This document shows, piece after piece, positions 35,691 to 44,779 of a stretch of 64,000 bases of DNA (position 1 is the first letter of the stretch; the number at the start of each line of letters is the position of its first letter). The stretch is from NCBI RefSeq assembly GCF_014084105.1, contig NZ_CP048289.1:2675922-2739921 (forward strand), given 5' to 3'. The DNA comes from Streptacidiphilus sp. P02-A3a (GTDB lineage: Bacteria > Actinomycetota > Actinomycetes > Streptomycetales > Streptomycetaceae). The notes under the pieces were generated by a model. It did not search any database. It was given only the letters and a program-made list of their open reading frames with translations, and was not told where the DNA came from. Position numbers and translations under genes: made by a program.

Positions 35691-36599
35691 ATGGCACGGC
35701 CAGGGGCGGAACGCATCCGCAGGCGGGTCAACGCCACCGTGCACGGCGGCGCCCTCGACCTCGGCCGCTACGACCACCCGGCCGGCGACCCGGGCCTGTT
35801 CGGCCCCGGCAGCGTCGTCTGGCGGGTGCACGGCGACTTCCCCGGGATGTTCACCGGCGGCATCGCCGCGCTGCTGCTCCAGTCGCTGCACCCGCTGGCC
35901 ATCGCCGGGGTCGACCAGCACTCCGACTTCCGCCGCGACCCGGTCGGGCGGCTCAACCGGACCGCCGGGTTCGTCTCGGTGACCAGCTTCGGCTCGACCG
36001 AGGCGGCGGAGGCGGCACTGGCCCGGGTCCGGCACATCCACGAGTACGTCCGGGGCACCGCCCCGGACGGCCGCGGCTACGCCGCCGGTGATCCGGCGCT
36101 GCTGCGCTGGGTCCACGTCGCCGAGACCGCCTGCTTCCTCACCGGACACCAGCGCTACAGCCGCACCCCGCTGACCCCGGGGGAGTGCGACGAGTACTTC
36201 CGCCGGGTGGCCGTCGTCGCCGAACGGCTGGGCGCCACCGGGATACCCGCCTCGACCGCCGAGGTGCGCGCGTACCTGCGGCTGGTCCGCCCGGAACTGG
36301 TCCGCTCCGAGGCCGCCGCGCAGGCGGTGGACTTCCTGCGGGGCTTCAGCGGCGCGGTCGGCGACGGTGCCGAGCGCGCGGTGATGCGGGCGCTGACCAA
36401 CGGCGCCACCGACCTGCTGCCGGACTGGGCGGCCCGGATGCTGGACGTACGGCGCCCGGCCCCGCTGCGGATCCTGCTGGACCGCCCGGTGGTCCGGGGC
36501 CTCGGCGCGGTCTTCCGCTACGGCTGCGAGCCCTCCGCCGTCTTCCTGGCCGCCACCGCCCGGGCCCACGGTCGGCGCACCGGCGGATCGCCCGGCTGA
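35691..36599 (+). CDS. MpaB-type (DUF2236) oxygenase family protein
   Basis: 302 residues. FPGMFTGGIAALLLQSLHPL, VDQHSDFRRDPVGRLNRTAG, LRWVHVAETACFLTGHQRY and CDEYFRRVAVVAERLG are conserved in the ER-bound/latex-clearing oxygenase-like DUF2236 family, where histidines bind haem in studied members. The reaction here is unknown. GAGAAGGGGGCG precedes the ATG at 35691 (a GTG sits one codon earlier). Likely its own transcription unit. Confidence 0.85.
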   Translation: MARPGAERIRRRVNATVHGGALDLGRYDHPAGDPGLFGPGSVVWRVHGDFPGMFTGGIAALLLQSLHPLAIAGVDQHSDFRRDPVGRLNRTAGFVSVTSFGSTEAAEAALARVRHIHEYVRGTAPDGRGYAAGDPALLRWVHVAETACFLTGHQRYSRTPLTPGECDEYFRRVAVVAERLGATGIPASTAEVRAYLRLVRPELVRSEAAAQAVDFLRGFSGAVGDGAERAVMRALTNGATDLLPDWAARMLDVRRPAPLRILLDRPVVRGLGAVFRYGCEPSAVFLAATARAHGRRTGGSPG

Positions 36600-36796
36600 C
36601 GGACCGGTGTGGGCCGTCTGGCGCAGCGCTGGTCCTCCGACCCGTTCCCGGGGAGTGCGCAGCGCCCTGCCTCTGCTGTCCGCCGGGCCGCCGGGTCTAC
36701 CATCCGTTGACTGAGTCGGCGTCAGAAACCGGCCCGCTCAGCGCTGCGCTCCGCCGTCCGCGCCCCCGGCCCGACCGCGAAAGGCACTGGTCCCCG

Positions 36797-38344
36797 ATGA
36801 GCTCACCGCTCGACACACCCCCCGTCGTCACCACCACCGGCTCGGGCGCCGGGGAGAAAGGGCTGAAGGGCAACGCGCTCGGGCTCTTCTCCTCCATCGC
36901 CATCGGTCTGGCCTCCACCGCCCCCGCCTACAGCCTGGCCGCGACCCTCGGCCTGATCGTGGCCGGGGTCGGCCTCCAGGCGCCGATCATCACCATCCTG
37001 GCGTTCATCCCGATGCTGCTGATCGCCTACGCCTACAAGGAGCTCAACGAGGTCGACCCGGACTGCGGCACCACCTTCACCTGGGCCGCCCGCGCCTTCG
37101 GTCCGCGTACCGGCTGGATGGGCGGCTGGGGCATCATCGTCGCCGACGTGATCGTGATGGCGAACCTGGCGCAGATCGCCGGAGCCTACGGCTTCCAGCT
37201 GTTCGGCTTCCCGAACCTGTCCTCCAGCACCCTGTGGACCACCGTCGCCGGGGTCATCTGGATCATCGTGATGACCGCCATCTGCTACGTCGGCATCGAG
37301 GTCTCGGCGGCGCTGCAACGCTGGCTGCTCTGCGTCGAGGTGTTCATGCTCGCGGTCTTCTCGGTGGTCGCGCTGGTCAAGGTGTACTCCCGGCACGCCC
37401 CGGCCGGCTCGCTGCACATCGCCGGATCCTGGTTCAACCCCTTCGACGTGCACTCCTCCGGCGCCTTCACCTCGGGCATCCTGGCCGCCGTGTTCATCTA
37501 CTGGGGCTGGGACACCGCCGTCTCGGTGAACGAGGAGACCGAGGACAAGGAGCGCACCCCGGGGCGCGCCGCCGTGATCTCCACCGTGCTGCTGCTGATC
37601 ATCTACGCACTGGTGTCCACCTCGGCGCAGGCCTTCGCCGGGGTCGGCGCCAAGGGCATCGGCCTGGCCAACCCCGCCAACTCCGGCGACGTGCTCTCCG
37701 GCCTGGGCAACGCCGTCTTCGGCAGCCACGGCCTGGGCTGGTTCCTGGCCAAGCTGCTGATCTTCATGGTGCTGACCTCCTCGGCGGCGTCCACCCAGAC
37801 CACCATCCTGCCCACCGCCCGCACCAGCTTCTCGATGGCCATGCACAAGGCCATCCCGGCCAAGTTCGGCGAGGTGCACCGCCGCTTCCTCACCCCGACC
37901 TGGTCCACCGTGGGCATGGGCCTGGTCTCGATCGCCTTCTACGTGATGCTGGTGAAGATCAGCACCAACGTGCTCTCGGACTCCATCTCCTCGGTCGGCC
38001 TCGGCATCGCCTTCTACTACGGCCTGACCGGCTTCTCCTGCTTCTGGTACTTCCGCAAGGTGCTGACCCGCAGCGCCCGGGACTTCTGGGTGAAGGGCTT
38101 CATGCCGCTGGTGGGCGGCCTGATGCTGCTCTACTTCTTCTGCTACGCGGCCTTCGACGTCTACGCCGACCCCAGCTACGGCTTCACCTCGATCAACCTG
38201 CCGATCGTCGGCGACACCGGCGGCGTCACCGTGATCGGCATCGGCTCGCTGCTGCTGGGCGTGGTGCTGATGCTCATCCAGTGGGCGGTCCAGGGCTCCT
38301 GGTTCCGCGACCCGGACGTCCCGGTCAGCGCCGCCGAGCGCTGA
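36797..38344 (+). CDS. APC superfamily amino-acid permease
   Basis: 515 residues with about twelve hydrophobic segments. The opening segment LGLFSSIAIGLASTAPAYSL, GTTFTWAARAFGPRTGWMGG and FIYWGWDTAVSVNEETEDKE (the substrate-site helix) are typical of the amino acid-polyamine-organocation family. The substrate cannot be read from sequence. An independent unit bounded by a bidirectional terminator. Confidence 0.88.
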   Translation: MSSPLDTPPVVTTTGSGAGEKGLKGNALGLFSSIAIGLASTAPAYSLAATLGLIVAGVGLQAPIITILAFIPMLLIAYAYKELNEVDPDCGTTFTWAARAFGPRTGWMGGWGIIVADVIVMANLAQIAGAYGFQLFGFPNLSSSTLWTTVAGVIWIIVMTAICYVGIEVSAALQRWLLCVEVFMLAVFSVVALVKVYSRHAPAGSLHIAGSWFNPFDVHSSGAFTSGILAAVFIYWGWDTAVSVNEETEDKERTPGRAAVISTVLLLIIYALVSTSAQAFAGVGAKGIGLANPANSGDVLSGLGNAVFGSHGLGWFLAKLLIFMVLTSSAASTQTTILPTARTSFSMAMHKAIPAKFGEVHRRFLTPTWSTVGMGLVSIAFYVMLVKISTNVLSDSISSVGLGIAFYYGLTGFSCFWYFRKVLTRSARDFWVKGFMPLVGGLMLLYFFCYAAFDVYADPSYGFTSINLPIVGDTGGVTVIGIGSLLLGVVLMLIQWAVQGSWFRDPDVPVSAAER

Positions 38345-38359
38345 CCGGGACCCCCGGTC
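38343..38359. terminator. Bidirectional hairpin between permease and ADP-ribosylhydrolase genes
   Basis: GACCGGG (38343-38349) pairs with CCCGGTC (38353-38359) around a 3-base loop, at the permease stop and 16 bases from the end of the convergent gene. Confidence 0.5.
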
Positions 38360-38374
38360 CGAGGGGGCCGACGG

Positions 38375-39391
38375 TCAGTCGCGGACGTCCCAGGCCGCGC
38401 CGAGCGCCAGCAGCCGCTCGCGGTACTCGACGACCTCGGTCCACTCCCGCGGCCAGGCGTCCGCGCCCAGATGCGCCCCGGCGAAGGCCCCGGCCAGGGC
38501 GGCGATCGAGTCCGAGTCACCGGAGGAGCAGGCGCCCCGGCGGACCACGGCCCGCGGGTCGTCCGGGAACAGCAGGAAGCACAGCAGCCCGGTGGCCAGC
38601 GCCTCCTCGGCGATCCAGCCCTCTCCGGTGGCCAGGCAGGGGTCGGCCTCCGGATCGGGGGAGGCCAGCGCCGCCTCCAGCCGGTCCAGTACGGCCAGGC
38701 ACTCGTCCCAGCCCCGGCTGATGAACAGCCCGGGCGTCGGATCCTGCGCGCGCAGCGCCAGGTCGCCCAGCCAGTCCCCGAGGTAGCGCTCCCGGTTCTC
38801 CCGGGCGTGCGCCCGCAGCAGCGGCAGCAGCTCGCCGGGCGCGGCGCCCCCGGCGAGCAGCCACACCGCCTGCGCCGTCAGCTCGCTGGCGGCCAGTGCG
38901 GTGGGGTGGCCGTGGGTCAGCGCGGACTGCAACTGGGCGGCGCCGGAGCGCTGCTCCTGGGTCAGCCCGGGGACCAGCCCGAGCGGCGCGACCCGCATGT
39001 TCGCCCCGCAGCCCTTGGAATGGATCACGCTGGCGTCCTGCCAGACGCCGCCCCGGCTGAGCGCCTCGCAGGCCCGCAGGCAGGTCATCCCGGGCGCCCG
39101 GTTGTTCTCCGGCGAGCGCCACCACTCCAGGTACGCCGCGCGCACCGGCGGTTCCATCCGCTGGGCCGTCAGCGGTCCCGTGGCCAGCGCCGCGACCAGG
39201 CCCTCGCCGAGGGCCAGCGTCATCTGGGTGTCGTCGGTGACGTACGCCGTCCCGGACGCCAGCGGCAGCGGCATCCGCTGCCAGGGGCCGCACTTCGCGA
39301 TGATCTCCGGCACGCTGTTGAACTCGGTGGGAAAGCCCATGGCATCCCCGAACGCCAGTCCCAGAAGTGCCCCCGTTGCCGCTCGCTTCAC
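38375..39391 (-). CDS. ADP-ribosylglycohydrolase (DraG/ARH family)
   Basis: 338 residues. The metal-site motifs are intact: GLAFGDAMGFPTEF near the start, VTDDTQMTLALGEG with the DDT triad, and SGDSDSIAALAGAFAGAHLG near the C-terminus for the two magnesium ions. The family removes ADP-ribose from proteins or nucleic acids. It diverges from the MarR-ABC operon across an inverted repeat, suggesting shared control. The target is unknown. Confidence 0.88.
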   Translation of the reverse strand: MKRAATGALLGLAFGDAMGFPTEFNSVPEIIAKCGPWQRMPLPLASGTAYVTDDTQMTLALGEGLVAALATGPLTAQRMEPPVRAAYLEWWRSPENNRAPGMTCLRACEALSRGGVWQDASVIHSKGCGANMRVAPLGLVPGLTQEQRSGAAQLQSALTHGHPTALAASELTAQAVWLLAGGAAPGELLPLLRAHARENRERYLGDWLGDLALRAQDPTPGLFISRGWDECLAVLDRLEAALASPDPEADPCLATGEGWIAEEALATGLLCFLLFPDDPRAVVRRGACSSGDSDSIAALAGAFAGAHLGADAWPREWTEVVEYRERLLALGAAWDVRD

Positions 39392-39417
39392 AGCGATTCC
39401 CCCTCGCCCTCTGGAAG

Positions 39418-39438
39418 TTAGCTCTTATCAGGAGCTAA
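39418..39438. promoter_or_regulatory. Perfect inverted repeat, likely MarR operator
   Basis: TTAGCTC (39418-39424) and GAGCTAA (39432-39438) are exact complements separated by 7 bases. The right arm overlaps a TAAAAT box (39436-39441) ten bases before the marR ATG at 39448 and lies 27 bases from the start of the divergent ADP-ribosylhydrolase gene. Autorepression is the natural reading. Confidence 0.65.
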
Positions 39439-39447
39439 AATTACTGT

Positions 39448-39903
39448 ATGTCCGAGGCTGAGGTGCCCGAGGATTTCGGTGAACTGCTGGTCGGCATCCA
39501 CCGGGTGGTCCGCCGCAGGCTGCGGCAGGACCTGGCCGGGCCCAGACTGCGCGGCGCGCAGGTGGAGCTGCTGCGGCTGGTCGGCGCGCGGCCCGGCATC
39601 GGCGTCTCCGCCGCCGCCAGGGAACTCCACCTCGCCGGGAACTCCGTCTCCACGCTGGTCAACCAGCTGGTGGCGGCCGGGCTGCTGGAACGCCGGACCG
39701 ACCCCGGGGACCGCCGGGCGGTCCGGCTCACCATCACCGCCGAGGCGGCCGACCGCCTGGTCGACTGGGACGCCCGCCGCAGCGCACTGGTGCGGCGGCA
39801 GGTCGCCGGACTGACCGAGCACGACCGGACGGCGCTCGCCGAGGCCGTCCCCGCGCTGCGCAGGCTCGCCGCGAGCCTGCACGAGGAGTTGGAGGGGGAA
39901 TGA
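39448..39903 (+). CDS. MarR family regulator of an ABC exporter
   Basis: 151 residues with the MarR winged helix: GAQVELLRLVGARPGIGVSA, AARELHLAGNSVSTLVNQLV, and the wing LERRTDPGDRRAVRLTITAE. It probably binds the palindrome at 39418-39438. ATGA-type overlap (39900-39903) with the ABC ATPase gene puts it first in the exporter operon, where it would respond to a transported toxic compound. Confidence 0.88.
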   Translation: MSEAEVPEDFGELLVGIHRVVRRRLRQDLAGPRLRGAQVELLRLVGARPGIGVSAAARELHLAGNSVSTLVNQLVAAGLLERRTDPGDRRAVRLTITAEAADRLVDWDARRSALVRRQVAGLTEHDRTALAEAVPALRRLAASLHEELEGE

Positions 39904-40757
39904 GCACAGATCCCGACCGGTCCGCCGAGGCGCAGGCCGCGGCCGTGCGCTGTACCGGCCTGCGGTACGCCTTCGGCGACACCAGGGCCGTCGACGACCT
40001 CGACCTGACCGTCCGCACCGGGGAGACCTTCGGGCTGCTCGGCCCGAACGGCGCGGGCAAGACCACCGCGATCCGGGCGATCACCACGCTGCTGCCGGTC
40101 CCCTCCGGCATGATCCAGGTCTTCGGCACCGACGTGACCAAGGACCGGATGGCCGTCCGGCGGCTGCTCGGCTACGTGCCGCAGCAGCTCTCGGCCGACG
40201 CCGGACTCACCGGCCGGGAGAACGTCTCGCTGTTCGCCCGGGTGTACGACGTCCCCCGCCGCGAGCGGGAGGCCCGAGTCGACGAGGCGCTGGCGGCGGT
40301 CGCCCTCAGCGGCGACGCGCACCGGCTCGCCGGGACCTTCTCCGGCGGCATGGTCCGCCGCCTGGAACTGGCCCAGGCCCTGGTCAGCGCACCCCGGCTG
40401 CTGATCCTGGACGAGCCCACGATCGGCCTCGACCCGATCGCCCGCACCAGCGTCTGGGACCGGATCACCGAGATCAAGAACGCCACCGGGATGACCGTCC
40501 TGGTCACCACCCACTACATGGACGAGGCCGAGCAGTACTGCGACCGCGTCGCCCTGATGCACAAGGGCCGGATCCGCGCGCTCGGCACCCCCGACCAGCT
40601 CAAGGCCGACCTGCCGGGCGAGTTCACCGCGCCCACCCTGGAGGACGTCTTCCGCTACCACGCGGGCAGCGGCCTCCAGGGCGCCGACAACCAGTCCGAT
40701 GGAGAGGATTTCCGCGATGTCCGCCGTACCCGCAACACCGCGAACCGCGTCCGCTGA
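39900..40757 (+). CDS. ABC exporter ATPase (DrrA-like)
   Basis: 285 residues with Walker A LLGPNGAGKTTAIRA, Q-loop YVPQQLSADAGLTG, signature TFSGGMVRRLELAQALV (a variant of LSGGQ), Walker B LLILDEPTIGLDP and H-loop TTHYMDEAEQYCDRV. The daunorubicin-resistance-type branch exports antibiotics or lipids. It pairs with the permease that begins 41 bases before its stop. Confidence 0.92.
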   Translation: MSTDPDRSAEAQAAAVRCTGLRYAFGDTRAVDDLDLTVRTGETFGLLGPNGAGKTTAIRAITTLLPVPSGMIQVFGTDVTKDRMAVRRLLGYVPQQLSADAGLTGRENVSLFARVYDVPRREREARVDEALAAVALSGDAHRLAGTFSGGMVRRLELAQALVSAPRLLILDEPTIGLDPIARTSVWDRITEIKNATGMTVLVTTHYMDEAEQYCDRVALMHKGRIRALGTPDQLKADLPGEFTAPTLEDVFRYHAGSGLQGADNQSDGEDFRDVRRTRNTANRVR

Positions 40758-41589
40758 GACTGCTGTCGGAGCCACCGCCGGTCCCGCGCTCAGCCTGCTG
40801 CTGACCGCACCCCGGCCCAGGACCGGCTGGCGGGTGGTCCCGGCCCGGGTCGGCGCGATGTGCATCGTGGAGCTCCAGAAGCTGCGCCACGACCGGACCG
40901 AGCTCTACACCCGCGCCATCCAGCCCGCCCTGTGGCTGCTGATCTACGGCGAGACCTTCACCCGGCTGCACGCGATACCCACCGGCGGCATCCCCTACCT
41001 GGACTTCCTCGCGCCGGGCATCATCGCGCAGTCGGCGATGTTCATCGCCATCTTCTACGGCATCATGATCATCTGGGAGCGGGACGCCGGGGTCCTCACC
41101 AAGCTGCTGGTCACGCCGACCCCGCGGGCCGCGCTGGTCACCGGCAAGGCCTTCGCCGCCGGGGTGAAGGCGACCATCCAGGCGGTGGTGGTGGTCGTCA
41201 TCGCCGCGCTGCTCGGCGTCGGCCTGACCTGGAACCCGCTGAAGCTGATCGCGGTGGCGCTGGTGGTGATCCTCGGCGGCGCCTTCTTCTCCTGCCTGTC
41301 GATGACCATCGCCGGGATCGTGCTCACCCGCGACCGGCTCATGGGCATCGGCCAGGCGATCACGATGCCGTTGTTCTTCAGCTCCAGCGCGCTCTACCCG
41401 GTCAGCGTGATGCCCGGCTGGCTGCAGGCGATCAGCAAGTGCAACCCGCTCAGCTACCAGGTGGACGCGCTGCGCGGACTGCTGCTCGGTGTCCCCTCGC
41501 ACCTGCTGACGGACTTCACGGTGCTGGTCGTCGCCGCGCTGCTGGGCATCCTGGCGGCCTCCTCACTGCTCGGCCGCCTCGCCAAGTAA
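40717..41589 (+). CDS. ABC-2 type permease (DrrB-like)
   Basis: 290 residues, about six helices, with the ABC-2 features AIQPALWLLIYGETFTRLHA, FIAIFYGIMIIWERDAGVLT, LLVTPTPRAALVTGKAF and FFSSSALYPVSVMPGWLQAI. I chose the ATG at 40717, nine bases after GGAGAGG, over 40699. It overlaps the ATPase gene and completes the exporter. Substrate unknown. Confidence 0.9.
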   Translation: MSAVPATPRTASAETAVGATAGPALSLLLTAPRPRTGWRVVPARVGAMCIVELQKLRHDRTELYTRAIQPALWLLIYGETFTRLHAIPTGGIPYLDFLAPGIIAQSAMFIAIFYGIMIIWERDAGVLTKLLVTPTPRAALVTGKAFAAGVKATIQAVVVVVIAALLGVGLTWNPLKLIAVALVVILGGAFFSCLSMTIAGIVLTRDRLMGIGQAITMPLFFSSSALYPVSVMPGWLQAISKCNPLSYQVDALRGLLLGVPSHLLTDFTVLVVAALLGILAASSLLGRLAK

Positions 41590-41593
41590 TGAC

Positions 41594-41611
41594 AGCGGCC
41601 CGTCGGCCGCT
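41594..41611. terminator. Bidirectional terminator hairpin
   Basis: AGCGGCC (41594-41600) pairs with GGCCGCT (41605-41611) around CGTC, between the convergent exporter operon and flavin monooxygenase gene. Confidence 0.55.
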
Positions 41612-42603
41612 CAGCGCTCGGCGAGCCGGGGGAGCACCGCCTCGCCGAACAGCCGCAGGCTCTCCCAGCCCGCCGCCACCGGCAGCCCTCCGCACAGCGG
41701 ATGCAGCACCAGCGCGCCCGACGGACCCTCGGCGCGGGCGATCTCCAGGCACTCCTCGGGGGTGAGGCAGCTGTAGATCCCCTCCGCCCGCAGCTCGGCC
41801 GGGGTCCGCGCGGACGACCTCACCACCGAGGAGACGCCCGCCGCCTGCCAGCCCGCATAGGTCCTGGCCTCGTGCAGGAAGTGCCTGCCGTACTCGGCCC
41901 AGGCCCGGTCCGGGTCCTCGGTGCAGTGCACCACCCGGGTCCGCTCCGGCGGCAGCAGCGCGAAGCCGTGCCGCAGCCCCGCCTCGGCGGCCAGCCGGTC
42001 GTAGTAGGCGGCGACCTCCGGCAGGTGCGCGGCCAGGAACAGCGGCAGGCCCAGCCGTACCGCGCGCCGCGCGGCCACCCGCGAGGAACCGCCGACCAGC
42101 AGCCCCGGATGCGGCCGGGTGAGCGGCGGCGGGGTGATCCGCACCGTCCGGCCCCGGTACGCGAAGGGCTCCCCGCGCCACGCCGCCAGCAGCGTGGCCA
42201 GCGCCTCGTCCTGGGCCGCGCCGCGCGCCGCCCAGTCCCGGCCGAGCAGGGCGTACTCCTCGGGCCGGTAGCCGATCCCGGCGACCACGGTGAGCCGCCC
42301 GCCGCCCAGATGGTCCAGCACCGCCAGATCCTCGGCCAGCCGCAGCGGGTCGTAGAGCGGGGTGATGATCGCGCACAGCATCACCCGCACCCGCCGGGTG
42401 GCGCCGAACACCGCCCCGGCGGTGACCAGCGGCGACGGGCTCCAGCCGTCGTCGGCGCCGTGGTGCTCCTCCAGGCTGACCAGATCGAACCCCCTGGCGT
42501 CCGCGTACCCGGCCATCTCCACGGTGGCCCGGTAGCGGGCGGCCACCTCGCTCCGGTCCAAGCCGGGGACCACCTGGTTGAAGCGCAGTGTGGTCACGGT
42601 CAC
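41611..42603 (-). CDS. LLM-class flavin-dependent oxidoreductase
   Basis: 330 residues of a luciferase-like TIM barrel: GFDLVSLEEHHGADDGW, RVRVMLCAIITPLYDPLRLA, VLDHLGGGRLTVVAGIGYRP and PHPGLLVGGSSRVAARRAVR. These fit the F420- or FMN-using monooxygenases of actinobacteria. The GTG at 42603 follows GGAGGTGG by six bases, so I set the start there rather than at the ATG at 42636. No partner reductase is adjacent and the substrate is unknown. Confidence 0.85.
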   Translation of the reverse strand: MTVTTLRFNQVVPGLDRSEVAARYRATVEMAGYADARGFDLVSLEEHHGADDGWSPSPLVTAGAVFGATRRVRVMLCAIITPLYDPLRLAEDLAVLDHLGGGRLTVVAGIGYRPEEYALLGRDWAARGAAQDEALATLLAAWRGEPFAYRGRTVRITPPPLTRPHPGLLVGGSSRVAARRAVRLGLPLFLAAHLPEVAAYYDRLAAEAGLRHGFALLPPERTRVVHCTEDPDRAWAEYGRHFLHEARTYAGWQAAGVSSVVRSSARTPAELRAEGIYSCLTPEECLEIARAEGPSGALVLHPLCGGLPVAAGWESLRLFGEAVLPRLAER

Positions 42604-42934
42604 GGGTGTCCACCTCCAAAACTGACGGGTCGTCATATTCCGTCAGGGGTACCACGCTCGGCATCGGACCGGAAGTGGCGTGCGGGGCCGGCCGCCGCCC
42701 GCCGAGGGCGGCTCGGCCCGGCGGGCGGGGTCGGCACGTCGTGATCCACTGCCGGATCGGGCAGAGTGGGGGCAGCGGACGGCCGGGCCATCCTGGCGGC
42801 CCGACCGTCCGCGCACCCGCACCGCCGTCCGGCCACCCGTGCCGGACGCCCGTCGGCGCCACGCCACCCGGGGCGCCGACGACACAACTCGGCGCCCCGC
42901 GCCGAGCCGGACACGTCGAGGGAGAACAGCAGAC
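42604..42934. other. Divergent intergenic region
   Basis: 331 bases between the divergent LLM monooxygenase and mycothiol dehydrogenase genes. GC-rich throughout apart from a short AT-richer patch near 42636-42660. I see no strong inverted repeat, promoter consensus or small gene. Confidence 0.4.
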
Positions 42935-44020
42935 ATGGCCCAGCGAGTACGCGGTGTGATCGCGCCCGGCAAGGGCGAGCCGGTTCGGATCGAGACGATC
43001 CTGGTGCCCGACCCCGGTCCCGGTGAAGCCGTGGTCAAGGTCCAGGCCTGCGGCGTCTGCCACACCGACCTGCACTACCGCGAGGGCGGCATCAACGACG
43101 AGTTCCCGTTCCTGCTCGGCCACGAGGCCGCCGGGATCGTCGAGTCCGTGGGCGAGGGCGTCACCGAGGTCGCGCCCGGCGACTTCGTCATCCTGAACTG
43201 GCGTGCCGTCTGCGGCCAGTGCCGGGCCTGTCGGCGCGGACGGCCGCAGTACTGCTTCGCCACCCACAACGCCAAGCAGCGGATGACCCTGGAGGACGGC
43301 ACCGAACTGTCGCCCGCCCTGGGCATCGGTGCCTTCGCCGACAAGACCCTGGTCGCCGCCGGACAGTGCACCAAGGTCGATCCCACCGCCTCCCCGGCCG
43401 CCGCCGGACTGCTCGGCTGCGGGGTGATGGCCGGGCTCGGCGCCGCCGTCAACACCGGCAACGTCGGCCGCGGCGACACCGTGGCCGTCATCGGCTGCGG
43501 CGGCGTCGGCAACGCCGCCATCATGGGCTCCCGGCTCGCGGGCGCGTCCCGGATCATCGCCGTCGACGTCGACGACCGGAAGCTCACCACCGCGCTCCGC
43601 CTGGGCGCCACCCACACGGTCAACTCCCGCACCGATGACCCGGTCGAGGCGGTCCGCGCGCTCACCGGCGGCAACGGCGCGGACGTGGTGATCGAGGCCG
43701 TCGGCCGCCCGGAGACCTACAAGCAGGCGTTCTACGCCCGCGACCTGGCCGGTACCGTCGTCCTGGTCGGCGTGCCCACCCCGGAGATGACCCTGGAACT
43801 GCCGCTGCTCGACGTCTTCGGCCGCGGCGGCGCGCTCAAGTCCTCCTGGTACGGCGACTGCCTGCCCTCGCGGGACTTCCCCACCCTGATCGACCTCTAC
43901 CTCCAGGGCCGACTCGACCTGGACGCCTTCGTCTCGGAGACCATCCCGCTTGACGGGGTCGAGGCCGCCTTCGCCCGGATGAGCCGGGGCGAGGTCCTGC
44001 GTTCGGTGGTGCTGCTCTGA
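42935..44020 (+). CDS. mscR: S-(hydroxymethyl)mycothiol dehydrogenase MscR
   Basis: A 361-residue zinc-dependent, class III-like alcohol dehydrogenase. [20 protein letters not shown] supplies the catalytic zinc ligands, [15 protein letters not shown] the structural zinc, and [20 protein letters not shown] the NAD site. [18 protein letters not shown] and [20 protein letters not shown] match the mycothiol-dependent formaldehyde dehydrogenase. It oxidises S-hydroxymethylmycothiol to the formyl thioester during formaldehyde detoxification. Its TGA overlaps the ATG of the hydrolase gene. Confidence 0.88.
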   Translation: MAQRVRGVIAPGKGEPVRIETILVPDPGPGEAVVKVQACGVCHTDLHYREGGINDEFPFLLGHEAAGIVESVGEGVTEVAPGDFVILNWRAVCGQCRACRRGRPQYCFATHNAKQRMTLEDGTELSPALGIGAFADKTLVAAGQCTKVDPTASPAAAGLLGCGVMAGLGAAVNTGNVGRGDTVAVIGCGGVGNAAIMGSRLAGASRIIAVDVDDRKLTTALRLGATHTVNSRTDDPVEAVRALTGGNGADVVIEAVGRPETYKQAFYARDLAGTVVLVGVPTPEMTLELPLLDVFGRGGALKSSWYGDCLPSRDFPTLIDLYLQGRLDLDAFVSETIPLDGVEAAFARMSRGEVLRSVVLL

Positions 44021-44658
44021 TGGCCGCCGCCGACGCCCGCATCGAACAGCTGACCACCTCCGGTACCTTCGACCTCGACGGCGGCAGCTGGGAGGTCGAC
44101 AACAACGTCTGGATCGTCGGCGACGACACCGAGGCCGTGGTCATCGACGCCGCCCACGACGCCGAGGCCATCGCCGCAGCCGTCGGCACCCGGCGGCTGC
44201 TCGCCATCGTCTCCACCCATGCCCACAACGACCACGTCGACGCGGCCCCGGCGCTCGCCGAGCGCACCGGCGCCCCGGTGCTGCTGCACCCCGACGACCT
44301 GCCGCTGTGGCAGCAGACCCACCCGGACCGGGCCCCGGACGCGCCCCTCGCCGACGGCCAGCGGATCGACGTCGCGGGCATCTCGCTCACCGTGCTGCAC
44401 ACCCCGGGACACAGCCCGGGCGCGGTCTGCCTGTACGCGCCGGAGCTGAACGCGCTGTTCTCCGGCGACACCCTGTTCCACGGCGGACCGGGGGCCACCG
44501 GCCGGTCCTACTCGCACTTCCCGACGATCATCGACTCGATCCGCGACCGACTGCTCACCCTCCCGGCCGGGACCGTCGTCCACACCGGTCACGGCGACAC
44601 CACCACCATCGGCGCGGAGGCCCCGGACCTGGCGGACTGGATCGCCCGCGGCCACTGA
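44020..44658 (+). CDS. MBL-fold hydrolase partner of MscR
   Basis: 212 residues with the metallo-beta-lactamase motif STHAHNDHVDAAP (HxHxDH-type), HTPGHSPGAVCLY, FSGDTLFHGG and HTGHGDTTTIG, a glyoxalase II-like set of two-metal ligands. mscR is followed by such a gene in mycobacteria as well; the likely role is hydrolysis of S-formylmycothiol or a related thioester, which is inferred from context. Confidence 0.82.
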   Translation: MAAADARIEQLTTSGTFDLDGGSWEVDNNVWIVGDDTEAVVIDAAHDAEAIAAAVGTRRLLAIVSTHAHNDHVDAAPALAERTGAPVLLHPDDLPLWQQTHPDRAPDAPLADGQRIDVAGISLTVLHTPGHSPGAVCLYAPELNALFSGDTLFHGGPGATGRSYSHFPTIIDSIRDRLLTLPAGTVVHTGHGDTTTIGAEAPDLADWIARGH

Positions 44659-44689
44659 CCCGCTCCTCGGTGGGGCCCGCCGCCGCCCC

Positions 44690-44725
44690 TCGCTCGCCCG
44701 GTCGCTCGCCCCGTCGCTCGCCCGG
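44690..44725. repeat. Three 12-bp tandem repeats after the MBL gene
   Basis: TCGCTCGCCCGG-type units at 44690, 44702 and 44714, the middle one ending CCCCG. They lie between the convergent ends at 44658 and 44780. Confidence 0.6.
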
Positions 44726-44779
44726 TCCTGCGGACAGCCGGTCATCCGGCGCGCGGGGCGGGGCGGGCGGCACGGGCGG

